Source of the DNA: Cyclobacteriaceae bacterium
GTDB taxonomy: Bacteria > Bacteroidota > Bacteroidia > Cytophagales > Cyclobacteriaceae
DNA length: 64,000 nt
Assembly: GCA_019638275.1 (NCBI GenBank)
Contig: JAHBUC010000001.1
Location: 496,001 to 560,000 of the forward strand
Direction of reading: 5' to 3'
Shown: positions 41,926 through 49,872 of the stretch, piece after piece
How positions within the stretch are numbered: the first letter of the stretch is position 1
Layout of the letters: every line of letters begins with the position of its first letter
The notes under the pieces: model-generated
Told to the model about the DNA's origin: nothing
The model's database searches: none
The model's input: only the letters and a program-made list of their open reading frames with translations
Made by a program: the position numbers and the translations under genes

Positions 41926-41965
41926 AAAGAGGCCGCAGGAGACTATCGTCTTGCGACCTTCTTAA
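41926..41965 (-). terminator. Hairpin terminator beside the right tRNA-like att remnant
   Basis: GGCCGCAGGAGAC pairs imperfectly with GTCTTGCGACC around TATC, and on the minus strand the hairpin is followed by TCTTTTTTT. It stands just downstream (minus strand) of the tRNA 3'-end-like sequence, in the same arrangement as at the left end. Confidence 0.65.
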
Positions 41966-41972
41966 ACTTCTC

Positions 41973-41986
41973 TGTGATCCCGCTGG
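41973..41986. repeat. Right attachment-site candidate (14-bp tRNA 3'-end-like direct repeat)
   Basis: TGTGATCCCGCTGG is the second copy of the repeat at 18520-18533. Again only the tRNA 3' end is present: to the right the sequence continues GAACAGAATGCC rather than a T-loop and tRNA body. An intact tRNA gene is therefore expected outside the window. Confidence 0.65.
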
Positions 41987-42199
41987 GAACAGAATGCCAA
42001 CACTAACTACCTCAGAATTAATGCTTTGTAACAACCTAAACTGGTAGGTAACCTACAGGGTCACCTGATCAAATTGGTGTCATTTCCAATCTCTTGAAGA
42101 ACGAGTTCTTATTGTTAAAGATAAGAAATTTTAAGGTTTGATGAATGAAAAGAATGCAATCTGAATCACATTCTATTCATTCTTTCTAAGCAGAAGGAT

Positions 42200-42667
42200 T
42201 TACAGAATTCCTTCATCTGCGAAAGAATAATATCCTTCACTGCTTAAGATAATGTGATCAAGCAACTGTATTTCCAGAAGCTTCCCGGCCTCTTTCATTC
42301 TTCTGGTCAGATCAATGTCTGCCTGACTTGGTTGTAGATTTCCGGAAGGGTGGTTATGGGCCAGTATGATTCCACTGGCTAAGCCCTTTATTGCGGCCGC
42401 GAAGATCAACCTGGGGTCGGCTACGGTACCACTGATTCCACCAGTTGATACCTGAAAAATCCCTAATACTTTATTGGCCCGATTGGTGAGCATCACTTTG
42501 AACTGTTCCACCAATTCGAGTTTTGTATCGTCCCATGTGGCCCTGAATATATCATGGACATCTCTGGAGGTGCTGATTTTTGGACGTTCGGAGGGTTTTA
42601 CCTTTGACTTGTAGAGGAGCTGAATTTCGGCTACCTGATACAGTCTTGTTTCCTTTGTGTTTTCCAT
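42200..42667 (-). CDS. RadC-type JAB-domain protein
   Basis: A 155-residue protein with the RadC/JAB metal motif: VSTGGISGTVADPRLIF, ASGIILAHNHPSGNLQPSQA and the end of the domain, LLDHIILSSEGYYSFADEG. The N-terminal helix-hairpin-helix domain of full-length RadC is absent, as is normal for copies on mobile elements. Its function is not settled; it is common cargo on Bacteroidetes conjugative elements. A structured leader (about 42729-42832) lies in front of it. Confidence 0.92.
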   Translation of the reverse strand: MENTKETRLYQVAEIQLLYKSKVKPSERPKISTSRDVHDIFRATWDDTKLELVEQFKVMLTNRANKVLGIFQVSTGGISGTVADPRLIFAAAIKGLASGIILAHNHPSGNLQPSQADIDLTRRMKEAGKLLEIQLLDHIILSSEGYYSFADEGIL

Positions 42668-42728
42668 AATTGTAAGATTTAATTATGGTGCCCACATTGG
42701 CTTATGACGGAAGGCGCGGCGGCAATAG

Positions 42729-42832
42729 GCCTGAGCATATGCGCAAGGAGGAACGGAATAAATGGCCAAGGGGAGTAGGTTTGCGGGTTTATGCCGTAGT
42801 TCCTTGCCAGCATATTCCGGCATAGGCCTAAA
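42729..42832 (-). promoter_or_regulatory. Structured leader element, copy A (upstream of the RadC-type gene)
   Basis: GCAAGGAGGAACGGAATAAA (from 42743) and GGGTTTATGCCG...TTCCTTGC (to 42808) are the two arms of a long imperfect hairpin, extended outward by GCATATGC/GCATAT and TAGGCCT/TAGGCCTA. The core sequence is shared with 48714-48795, but the outer stems differ in sequence while still pairing. On the minus strand it ends about 60-75 bases before the gene start, so it may be a cis-regulatory RNA leader or a DNA cruciform. A plus-strand role for the ComF-like gene is also possible. Confidence 0.55.
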
Positions 42833-42864
42833 TTAGTACCGGAATTAATCTCAGTTATATTCCT

Positions 42865-43551
42865 ATGGCTTTGCAAAATCAATCCTTGCTGTGCAATTCG
42901 AATTCATTTATGCATTATTACCTATGCAACTATAGGCCAAAATCTTCAGGTTCAGATGAATTATCCAGAAGCCTCCTTCAATTTAAAACTGGGAATAGCA
43001 TGCATGTTGATGTCTGGATTGAGTGTGCTTTGCTTGAGCTTGAAAAAGCTAACTTTCAGAAGGGTAGTACCATTGTTCGGGCCCTAAGCCATCTGGAGCA
43101 GTCCGCAAGCGGCCATACGTCACTTGATCTACTTGGTAATGCATTGGCAGAAAAATTCCAACTTAACTACCTGCCCTCCTTGTTAGTGAAATCCGGTGTC
43201 ACCGCAAAACTGACCACATTAAAACGCCAAGAAAGAGCAGAAGCATTAGCAGATCGTTATTCATTTGTGGGTAGTTCGGTCAAAGCAGTATTGCTCATTG
43301 ATGACATTCTGACCACAGGTACCACCATGTGCACTATTGCAGATTCGATCCTAAAGATTTCGGAGACGTGTACGATTATGATCTTTACATTGGCTTTTAC
43401 CAATAATGATAGTTTACTAAACCGTTCCCTGGAAAAAAGTATATTGTATAGACCTGAAATGCAAACTCTTTCCGTAGCAAGTGAGATACAGGAGGATTAC
43501 ACAGGAAGCGCAGACCTTCGAAAGAAGATCTTAAATGACGCTTTTAATTAA
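42865..43551 (+). CDS. ComF-like phosphoribosyltransferase-domain protein
   Basis: A 228-residue protein whose C-terminal half is a type I phosphoribosyltransferase domain with the PRPP loop AVLLIDDILTTGTTMCTIA. TLKRQERAEALADRYSF precedes it, a pattern of the ComF family. The N-terminal Cys-rich part of ComF is missing apart from CNYRPKSSG. Translation may start at the ATG at 42865 or at one 15 codons later. ComF proteins support DNA uptake; here the gene is cargo of the conjugative element and the substrate is unknown. Confidence 0.8.
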   Translation: MALQNQSLLCNSNSFMHYYLCNYRPKSSGSDELSRSLLQFKTGNSMHVDVWIECALLELEKANFQKGSTIVRALSHLEQSASGHTSLDLLGNALAEKFQLNYLPSLLVKSGVTAKLTTLKRQERAEALADRYSFVGSSVKAVLLIDDILTTGTTMCTIADSILKISETCTIMIFTLAFTNNDSLLNRSLEKSILYRPEMQTLSVASEIQEDYTGSADLRKKILNDAFN

Positions 43552-43596
43552 AGGATCACACCCGACCATTTTTTCCGACAAGCCACCCATGAGCAT

Positions 43597-43691
43597 GTTG
43601 CGGGTTCTTAGTCAAGGGTGTCGATCTCCATATAAATAAAGTAAAACACAAGATCGACACTCGACATGGCCCTTGACTAAGGTTCCGCAAC
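43597..43691. repeat. 95-bp long inverted repeat (large hairpin, MITE-like)
   Basis: The left arm (43597-43627) GTTGCGG...CTTAGTCAAGGG...TGTCGATCT and the right arm (43651-43691) AGATCGACA...CCCTTGACTAAG...CCGCAAC pair over about 28 positions. The right arm has about 10 additional bases that bulge out. A 23-base AT-rich loop lies between. It stands alone between the ComF-like gene and a convergent lipoprotein gene. It could be a terminator, a small non-autonomous mobile element or a protein-binding site. No target-site duplication is obvious. Confidence 0.7.
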
Positions 43692-43752
43692 AGGCTTAAT
43701 TTTGCTTGACGGATGAAATGGTCATCACGGTGATCAGGCCTGTAGAGAATAC

Positions 43753-44130
43753 TCATTTAATGGTTTTCAAAACCAGCTTCTCTTTTGATAGCTGTATTAT
43801 TTCATACTGAATAATTTCATCTTTACCTATGAAAATCAGACGGTTGTTCTCCAGTTTCCAGGATTGTATAATTCTCAGATTGCCGTCAAAGGGGGCAATG
43901 GGGTAGTTGATCAAGATGCCATCAGGCTTAATTTCAAAACCAGTTCTCCCGCGCGCTGGAGGAAACTCATATGAAGCGGGACGATATGTAACCAATTGAT
44001 TTGCCGCATCGTCCTCTTCATATGAGTGAATCCAGTGCTCATACAATTCAGTCTTATCCTGATCGCGGGAGCTGATCTGATTACAGGCCAGTAAAAAAAG
44101 TATAAACACAAGATTGCTTGTAAACGACAT
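43753..44130 (-). CDS. Small predicted lipoprotein
   Basis: A 125-residue protein with a lipoprotein signal (VFILFLLACNQ, Cys16). The mature part is a small beta-rich domain with several short strands (NRLIFIGKDEIIQYEIIQLS) typical of Bacteroidetes lipocalin-like or META-like lipoproteins, but no family is certain. It follows the metallopeptidase gene after 16 bases on the same strand and is probably co-expressed with it. Its function is unknown; anchoring to the outer or inner membrane is expected. Confidence 0.7.
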   Translation of the reverse strand: MSFTSNLVFILFLLACNQISSRDQDKTELYEHWIHSYEEDDAANQLVTYRPASYEFPPARGRTGFEIKPDGILINYPIAPFDGNLRIIQSWKLENNRLIFIGKDEIIQYEIIQLSKEKLVLKTIK

Positions 44131-44146
44131 ATAATTTCCTTAACGA

Positions 44147-46363
44147 CTATTTAGGTTTTTTCTTGAGTAGCCACCACAAAATTAGAACAATTATAAGTAC
44201 CGCAAGTGTCCACATCCACCAAGGATATTTTGATTCAGGTTTGTCGGTATCCACTAAGCGTAATGCGTCATCCGATGTTTTTGGGTTGCGAATACTATAT
44301 TCTTGCCCCCCAATGTGACGGTCTACATCTGAACTTGTGGTTGCAAATTGATCTACCACTACGCGAAAAGCTTTGTGTACTGCCCAGGGCAACTGCTTTT
44401 CAAATTGGAATGCCAATCGCATCGTTTCAAGCTGCCGGGGTTCGAGTTCAATGCCACCTATGTAGGCGCCACTTTTTTGCACTTCAAGAGTTAACTTATC
44501 ACGGCTTTCAACAATACCTTCAGCTTGTTTTCCGCCTTTTTCCCACAAAGCATATAATCTCTCATTTAACGTAACCTTTATCTTTCCAATTTCTGTGAAT
44601 GCTATACCGTGTTCATCCTTTTTGTCTGAGAACACAAAGCGGACATTCTTCATTCGCTCTTTATCCATATTTCCAATTACGATGGCCGCTTCACGCATTC
44701 CTGAAGAGGGGATCACATCAATATTTTTCCAGACGATGTTGTTATTGTTCTTGACATAATTCCACAGGTTGCCGGTGCCGTCTGGGGAGGTAAGTCCAAA
44801 GTCTGGTGCAGCTGATGTTTCAATGCGCGCGAGTAAGCAAAAGTGGCCCGCGTCTGCTCCCATTGCAGCATAATCTGAAACGCTAGGTGTATTCCAAGTA
44901 AAATGGACTATTTCTGCAGAAGAACCAGTAACCGTAACTGTTGCTGTGCCAATTTCACCACCCATTACCGGAGGTCCCGGGATTGATCCATCCCAAGGGG
45001 CAGGCCATGAGAGCGATGGTGAGGCCTTGGCCCAAAACAACCGTACAGTTGCCGTTCCATTTGTTCCGCAAACCTGATTACGTACACGTACATACACATG
45101 GTTAATTGAATTGGAGATCGGATTTTGGTGTTGCTGGATAGTAGTGCCAGCAGCATTTCTTATCCAAATATCTTCACTCACGTACATTATGGCAGAAGTT
45201 GTATTGGGCTCGGTTCCGGGATCGTCCGGCATATCTTGGCTCCACAGATCAGCCACACCACCGGATGATACGGGAATCAAGGCGTCACTGGAAAGTAGGC
45301 TGGAACGGGCTCCATAAATACAGGCGTCTACGCGCTCTCGCTGCCCGCTGGTAAACATATACATGCACGCATCATTTACGTAATCCATGTAATTCATCCA
45401 TTGGTCATTGTTATCGGTGGGTGTTTCCGTACAGGAATTCAATGTGCTGGTCGGACATCCGGAGTTTGGGCCGGAGGTTGGAGGAGTGTCACAAACCAAG
45501 TCTCCGCTAGTGGCACAGGTAGTGGCTGTATTACCAAAACATCCGAAGAAATTTCCATCAGGTTGAAACGTATGGAATAAATTGAAATAATGCCCGATCT
45601 CGTGTGTGGCTGTTCTGCCCAGGTTAAAGTCTCCGGATGTGTTACCAAATGCCGTATGGGTGACTACGATGCCATCTACATCAGCCGGAAAACCTGGAAA
45701 GGAGGAGTAGCCCAATACTCCGCCTTGCAGATTGCAAACCCAAATGTTCAGGTAACGATCAGCGGGCCATGCATCAACTCCTCCAGTTGCGTTTGATTTC
45801 ACGGGATTAAAACTGAGATCCGTGGCTTGAGCCATAGTTGTCGGAGAACTGAAAGAGGTGACGGTCGTATTTCTACGTGTAATGCCTGTAGTAGGATTGC
45901 AGTTTGGGTCGCGCACCGCTAATTGAAATCGTATTTGCATATTAGACGCAACGCCTTCAAATTCTGCGGGGACACTGGTTGCATCAGCATTCAATCGCTG
46001 AAAGTCAAGGTTCAATCGTTCAATCTGTTGATGTACTCTGGCGTCCGGTACGTTTTCCGTACTGGTGCGCCAAACAATGTGAACGACTACTGGAATGACT
46101 ATTGGTGTAGCACGATCGAAATCACCGAAGAAACGATCACGCTTATCCTGATTTTTTAGATTCTTAATGTATTCTTGCGTAAACTTTTCCAATTGTTCGT
46201 ATTGGGTTTGATCCAATCCCTTATAATGGTTTATCATATCTCCAAAACCATATTCATTGGCACACTTTCTTTGTGGAGGTTTTTGCTGAGCGGAGGCATA
46301 GATAGAACAGGTGATCATCACGATCATTTGCAGGATTGTGAGGATGTTTTTTGAGTAATACAT
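44147..46363 (-). CDS. Secreted M43-family (pappalysin-like) metallopeptidase with membrane anchor
   Basis: A 738-residue protein with signal peptide (ending IYASAQ), a pro-region (about 30-100) and an M43 catalytic domain containing the extended zinc motif RTATHEIGHYFNLFHTF. A Met-turn region WMNYMDYVNDACMYMFTSGQ is seen about 100 residues later. After the domain come beta-rich segments (VRLFWAKASPSLSWPAPWDG) and a C-terminal helix followed by LLKKKPK, which anchors it in a membrane. It is cargo of the conjugative element. The substrate is unknown, and no T9SS C-terminal domain is seen. Confidence 0.9.
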   Translation of the reverse strand: MYYSKNILTILQMIVMITCSIYASAQQKPPQRKCANEYGFGDMINHYKGLDQTQYEQLEKFTQEYIKNLKNQDKRDRFFGDFDRATPIVIPVVVHIVWRTSTENVPDARVHQQIERLNLDFQRLNADATSVPAEFEGVASNMQIRFQLAVRDPNCNPTTGITRRNTTVTSFSSPTTMAQATDLSFNPVKSNATGGVDAWPADRYLNIWVCNLQGGVLGYSSFPGFPADVDGIVVTHTAFGNTSGDFNLGRTATHEIGHYFNLFHTFQPDGNFFGCFGNTATTCATSGDLVCDTPPTSGPNSGCPTSTLNSCTETPTDNNDQWMNYMDYVNDACMYMFTSGQRERVDACIYGARSSLLSSDALIPVSSGGVADLWSQDMPDDPGTEPNTTSAIMYVSEDIWIRNAAGTTIQQHQNPISNSINHVYVRVRNQVCGTNGTATVRLFWAKASPSLSWPAPWDGSIPGPPVMGGEIGTATVTVTGSSAEIVHFTWNTPSVSDYAAMGADAGHFCLLARIETSAAPDFGLTSPDGTGNLWNYVKNNNNIVWKNIDVIPSSGMREAAIVIGNMDKERMKNVRFVFSDKKDEHGIAFTEIGKIKVTLNERLYALWEKGGKQAEGIVESRDKLTLEVQKSGAYIGGIELEPRQLETMRLAFQFEKQLPWAVHKAFRVVVDQFATTSSDVDRHIGGQEYSIRNPKTSDDALRLVDTDKPESKYPWWMWTLAVLIIVLILWWLLKKKPK

Positions 46364-46485
46364 AGGAGTGGGTTTTTACTTTTTGCCTACTCTGGTATCA
46401 GTTTTCGGCTTCCCTGATTTTTCTTGTTGTTAATCGATGGTTATCCCAATGTTTCTGTGGTAATTTTCAGTTTTTAAGGATGCGT

Positions 46486-47943
46486 TTACTTGACCTCAAT
46501 ACGGTTTGTGAGGTTGTAGGACAATGAAATGAAAAATGAGCCCTTAATGACTTTTTCAGTTATATCACTGAGATTCAAATCTGAGTTATAGATCCCGTTA
46601 TTTTGATAGATTGACTTGAGGCGACTGACCGGAAGAAAACTCACGCCCGCACAGAACATTATCTTTTGGTGTTTACCTAAGATTAGTGTAGGTCCAAGGT
46701 AATAACTCGCATTTAGTGTTTCATCTGGTTTAAACCCTGCGCCCACACCCATCATGATTCCCCAGTTGACTTCTGTGCCGCTTCGTCTGTAGGCATGAAA
46801 CATGGCAGCCACCGCGGGAAATATCACGCTTCGGTTTTTACTTTTGGTCAACATAATTGTGGAGTCTGTTTCATTTTGCAGATTGTATCTGTAATCCACC
46901 GCATTTCTGCCCATTGAGAATGTTGGCCCTACACTAAAATCAGCTTTCCATCCGCGCCGCGCTGGAACTTCAATTGCGAAGGATTTGCCTAACGAAAAAT
47001 TCATCAGGTCACTGACCCGGACTGGTTTTGTTGTTACTTCGAAACGGACATAATCCCCGTCCACCTGAATAGGTGGACTGGTTACTTCAAACGAAAGTTG
47101 GTTATCAAGGGCCCTGTATAAGATGGATAATTCACTAATCATTTTTAGAAAATCTTCATCACTGAGTTTGTTATAGCTTGCATTAATCAACCCATAGATT
47201 TTCTCGACTAGTTTTGTTTTCTCCTCCCATTGCTCTGTTGCCCCGGCTGCTATCAACGCAGTCTGATACAATGTGTTGATTTGCGCATAATGCGCATTAA
47301 AGGCAAGGAAATCTGCTTTCATGGTCTGTTCTGTAGCCAGAGAAGGAAGTTTGTTTTTCATCTCAGCATGATTACACCATTCCTGTTTGGAGATGTTAAT
47401 GAGATCAATGCGACTAAATTGAATGGTGGCTATCTTCTTGGCCAGATCCTGATATTTCCTGGAACTTTCCAGCAATTGATTAAGTACCTGCTCAAATTCT
47501 TCAAGCTTTTTTTGTTTAGCTTTAGCTAGCTGCTCGTCTTCTTTTCGGACCCATTGATCGATTTGATTCTCGGCATTTGCGGACTCATACTTGGCTGCTT
47601 CATGAAGACGGTCCAATTGACCGACCCCCTCACTGGTTTCAGAAAGCGCGCGTTGAATTTCATCTTTAGAAGTTCCTTCAGGCAAGCGGAACAATACCTG
47701 TAACTCGGATGGCACGGGTGTGGCATAATTGATGTTCTTCCCTTTTATTTCTACCTCATAACGAAAGGTATTTATGTTGACAATTTTTAAGACGACAAAC
47801 TCGCTGGTTGGTATAGGCTTTATCTTATCCTGGAACTTGCCAGTGCAGTAATCATAGGTAATTTCTGTTTGACCAAAGCCAGTAATCGGTAACAGGAGGC
47901 ATATAAGGATGGCAATCAATAAGTGAAATTTGGTTGTTTTCAT
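46486..47943 (-). CDS. Secreted protein with coiled coil and outer-membrane barrel-like C-terminus
   Basis: A 485-residue protein with signal peptide (about 1-24, ending ITGFGQ). The N-terminal 100 residues are beta-rich and contain a Cys (YDYCTGKF). Residues about 105-265 are charged helices (AKQKKLEEFEQVLNQLLESS), and the last 180 look like barrel strands (FSVGPTFSMGRNAVDYRYNL, GSFFISLSYNL). I do not recognise the family. It lies upstream of the M43 peptidase gene with a 122-base gap on the same strand and may be expressed with it. Confidence 0.75.
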   Translation of the reverse strand: MKTTKFHLLIAILICLLLPITGFGQTEITYDYCTGKFQDKIKPIPTSEFVVLKIVNINTFRYEVEIKGKNINYATPVPSELQVLFRLPEGTSKDEIQRALSETSEGVGQLDRLHEAAKYESANAENQIDQWVRKEDEQLAKAKQKKLEEFEQVLNQLLESSRKYQDLAKKIATIQFSRIDLINISKQEWCNHAEMKNKLPSLATEQTMKADFLAFNAHYAQINTLYQTALIAAGATEQWEEKTKLVEKIYGLINASYNKLSDEDFLKMISELSILYRALDNQLSFEVTSPPIQVDGDYVRFEVTTKPVRVSDLMNFSLGKSFAIEVPARRGWKADFSVGPTFSMGRNAVDYRYNLQNETDSTIMLTKSKNRSVIFPAVAAMFHAYRRSGTEVNWGIMMGVGAGFKPDETLNASYYLGPTLILGKHQKIMFCAGVSFLPVSRLKSIYQNNGIYNSDLNLSDITEKVIKGSFFISLSYNLTNRIEVK

Positions 47944-48218
47944 TTGGGTGAAGTTTGGTAGGTGTTACATATGAGATTAATTGTATCCTAATCCCCGTTT
48001 TTCCAGTGCGAGACGGGTTACGTGAGGAACAATAGGAAGGTGATACATTTGATTTTGTATGATGTGGAGGTTATAGGAATAAGTCCCATAAAATCTTTAA
48101 CAACCCTTAAAATCGGCCTGTTTCTGAGTGGTATACAGTAAACTGAGGATTAGTTTTGGTGAGCGCCGCAATCAGCAAAGGCAAGTTAATCGACACGGGT
48201 TCACCAAAATGATTGGCA

Positions 48219-48650
48219 TTATACCCGAAGGAATTGCCACAGAACCTTTTTTTTGGTTTCATGGATAAGGTGTAGTTGGTTGGACAGTTTTTTTTGAACT
48301 GCCAGCAGTTTGTTCAATGTATCAACTGCCTTTTCGTATGCTGCTTTTCGGTTTTCGATCCGGATATGTGTATTTCGGATGATTGTCTTCAATTCTGGAA
48401 GCCTTAGGAAAGGAATCACCGAACCACATAGATGGGGTTTGAAATACCCGCATTGCCACAGTGCGGAGCAAAGCCAGTACAATAGTTGTTTCTCATGTGG
48501 ACATTTGGTGATGATCACAAAGCAGTTTGGGCACGGTTTGTCCATTGGTCTTCCTGCATTGTTGCCTTTTGATAGCACGAAGAAATGGTTTCCGCGGTAG
48601 GTTCGATTCATTCGATGTGTTTTGATTAGTACTTGCATAGTCCACGACAT
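48219..48650 (-). CDS. Conserved conjugative-element protein of unknown function
   Basis: A 143-residue protein; the first ATG at 48650 follows an A-rich leader, and a second ATG five codons later is possible. It contains YRGNHFFVLSKGNNAGRPMD, KPCPNCFVII and several Cys pairs (CPNC, KCPHEK, LCSALWQCGY), then a helical C-terminus. I recall proteins with this N-terminus as a small uncharacterised family on Bacteroidetes conjugative elements (DUF6943-like, from memory). Metal binding through the Cys residues is possible. A structured leader lies about 65 bases upstream. Confidence 0.7.
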   Translation of the reverse strand: MSWTMQVLIKTHRMNRTYRGNHFFVLSKGNNAGRPMDKPCPNCFVIITKCPHEKQLLYWLCSALWQCGYFKPHLCGSVIPFLRLPELKTIIRNTHIRIENRKAAYEKAVDTLNKLLAVQKKLSNQLHLIHETKKKVLWQFLRV

Positions 48651-48713
48651 TTTTATTTTGCCTTTGGGCTATGCGATCAACAAGGATTAGCGACCTCACA
48701 GGCTGGTGGAGCT

Positions 48714-48795
48714 GGTCAGGCAAGGAGGAAAGGAATAAATGGAATGTGTGCGGGGGGAGGTTGAAGGGTTTATGCCGGAAATTCCTTGTCTGACC
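48714..48795 (-). promoter_or_regulatory. Structured leader element, copy B
   Basis: TGGTCAGGCAAGGA (48714-48727) pairs with TCCTTGTCTGACCA (48783-48796), 13 of 14 positions. Inside, GGAATAAA faces TTTATGCC, and the apical part holds GGGGGGAGGTTGAAGGG. The core matches copy A (42729-42832), while the outer stem has changed on both sides. On the minus strand it precedes the Cys-rich gene by about 64 bases. This is the same relation to a gene start as in copy A. Confidence 0.55.
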
Positions 48796-48944
48796 AAAGC
48801 AGTGGGGATTGTGCAAAGCCAGCCTTACCTTTGCTAAACACTTTTTGAGCGAACAGAAAAATAAAAATGACGGGGATATGCAGAATAAGAAGACCAAGTC
48901 AGAGGGAGGAATCAATGAGTGGAATCTTCCCCGCACCATTGAGT

Positions 48945-48976
48945 ACAAAAGGCTGCCTTTAAAGACAGCCTTTTGT
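48945..48976. terminator. Bidirectional hairpin terminator
   Basis: CAAAAGGCTG and CAGCCTTTTG form a perfect 10-bp stem around CCTTTAAAGA. It lies 18 bases after the stop codon of the minus-strand gene ending at 48994, with A and T runs on both sides. Confidence 0.85.
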
Positions 48977-48993
48977 AAGAGTACCTTGGGAGA

Positions 48994-49797
48994 TTATACC
49001 CCAATCCCTTTACGTTTTGAACTTTTCTTGTTCTTCTTCGTCTCACCTTCTTCGTCTACGTCCTGCTTTTGTGTTTCTTTCTTTTCCTGGGATTTGTCCT
49101 GATCGGGTTTTTCTTTTCGTTCGATTCCCTGATACTTTTTCTGCAGGTTGGCATCGTAGACATCAAGGCTTTTGTACTGCGGATTGGCGGCGATGTACAT
49201 TTTATCTTCTCCGCCTTCACGCGCAAAGGTGACCTGGGTTAGGTTGCCTTTTTCCAAGGACTTCATGACCTTGGTTTTCTCATCTGGGTTGAGTTGTTCC
49301 TTGATCGGATATTTGGCCAGCACCATTTCCAGGTCATACCCGTAGCCTGCATGGTATTGCTTCACCTTATAGTTGTCGTTCTTATCCTTCTCCTCTTTAA
49401 ATTCAAGTTGGAGCCATGCATTGTAGGGTTGGCCTTCCTTGGTGGTCAGGTCTTTGTTGACAGCCCGCCCACTTAACAAGTTATAAGCTTCCTTGGCCGT
49501 GATCCCTGAATTTTTGTTGATGTAAAACGTTTGGGTTTTTTCCTGTGCCGGATCATCGTGTTTCAAGGTAGCTTGGTAGCGGTTGAGGAAGTACATGTCG
49601 GTCTGATCCGACTTTTTAAAGTCCAGGGTGTAGTCCACTTTATCCTTGATGTTGTCTTTGTTGAATTCACCAGTCAAATGGAGTTTGAACTCCGCGGGTT
49701 GCTCCTTGATCTTGTTTTCAAGATCAGCGTTAAGTTTGTCGCCAAAGCCTAAATACTTCAGGCCTTCTTTGAGAAATTCAAGGTTCTTGACATTCAT
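48994..49797 (-). CDS. DUF3945/DUF4099-like conjugative-element protein
   Basis: A 267-residue hydrophilic protein. It begins MNVKNLEFLKEGLKYLGFGD, the typical opening of the DUF3945-type proteins on Bacteroides conjugative elements, and contains SGITAKEAYNLLSGRAVNKD and QPYNAWLQLEFKEEKDKNDN. The tail is a lysine/glutamate-rich segment ending in SSKRKGIGV. No enzyme motif is seen. It is thought to be an accessory protein of conjugation or replication (weak knowledge). It has its own terminator and is separated from traN by 75 bases. Confidence 0.75.
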   Translation of the reverse strand: MNVKNLEFLKEGLKYLGFGDKLNADLENKIKEQPAEFKLHLTGEFNKDNIKDKVDYTLDFKKSDQTDMYFLNRYQATLKHDDPAQEKTQTFYINKNSGITAKEAYNLLSGRAVNKDLTTKEGQPYNAWLQLEFKEEKDKNDNYKVKQYHAGYGYDLEMVLAKYPIKEQLNPDEKTKVMKSLEKGNLTQVTFAREGGEDKMYIAANPQYKSLDVYDANLQKKYQGIERKEKPDQDKSQEKKETQKQDVDEEGETKKNKKSSKRKGIGV

Positions 49798-49872
49798 GAT
49801 TGTATTGTTTAATTAATGGTCAATAGTCGTTAGTTCATAGTTGTCAGGACTCATGTAAATTTTGTGAAGCGG

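Larger units (their letters stand above)
41670..42199. other. Right-end non-coding region of the integrative element
   Basis: This 530-base stretch has no credible gene; an 86-codon plus-strand frame overlaps the terminal repeats and looks accidental. It holds a perfect inverted repeat GGTACCG-CT-CGGTACC at 41722-41737, the inner terminal repeat at 41899-41917, a minus-strand hairpin terminator at 41926-41965 and the tRNA-like repeat at 41973-41986. Beyond 41990 I see nothing specific up to the RadC-type gene. Confidence 0.6.

Noticed and set aside
41787..42047. An 86-codon plus-strand frame at the right end of the integrative element
   Set aside because: It runs through the inner repeat, the terminator hairpin and the tRNA-like repeat, so coding is unlikely.
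48493..48948. A 151-codon minus-strand frame overlapping the Cys-rich gene and leader element B
   Set aside because: Composition is Phe/Ser/Pro-rich and random, and it covers the structured leader; the alternative frame has the better gene.
48809..49102. A 97-codon plus-strand frame near the DUF3945-like gene
   Set aside because: Its second half is antisense to that gene and it crosses the strong terminator hairpin.
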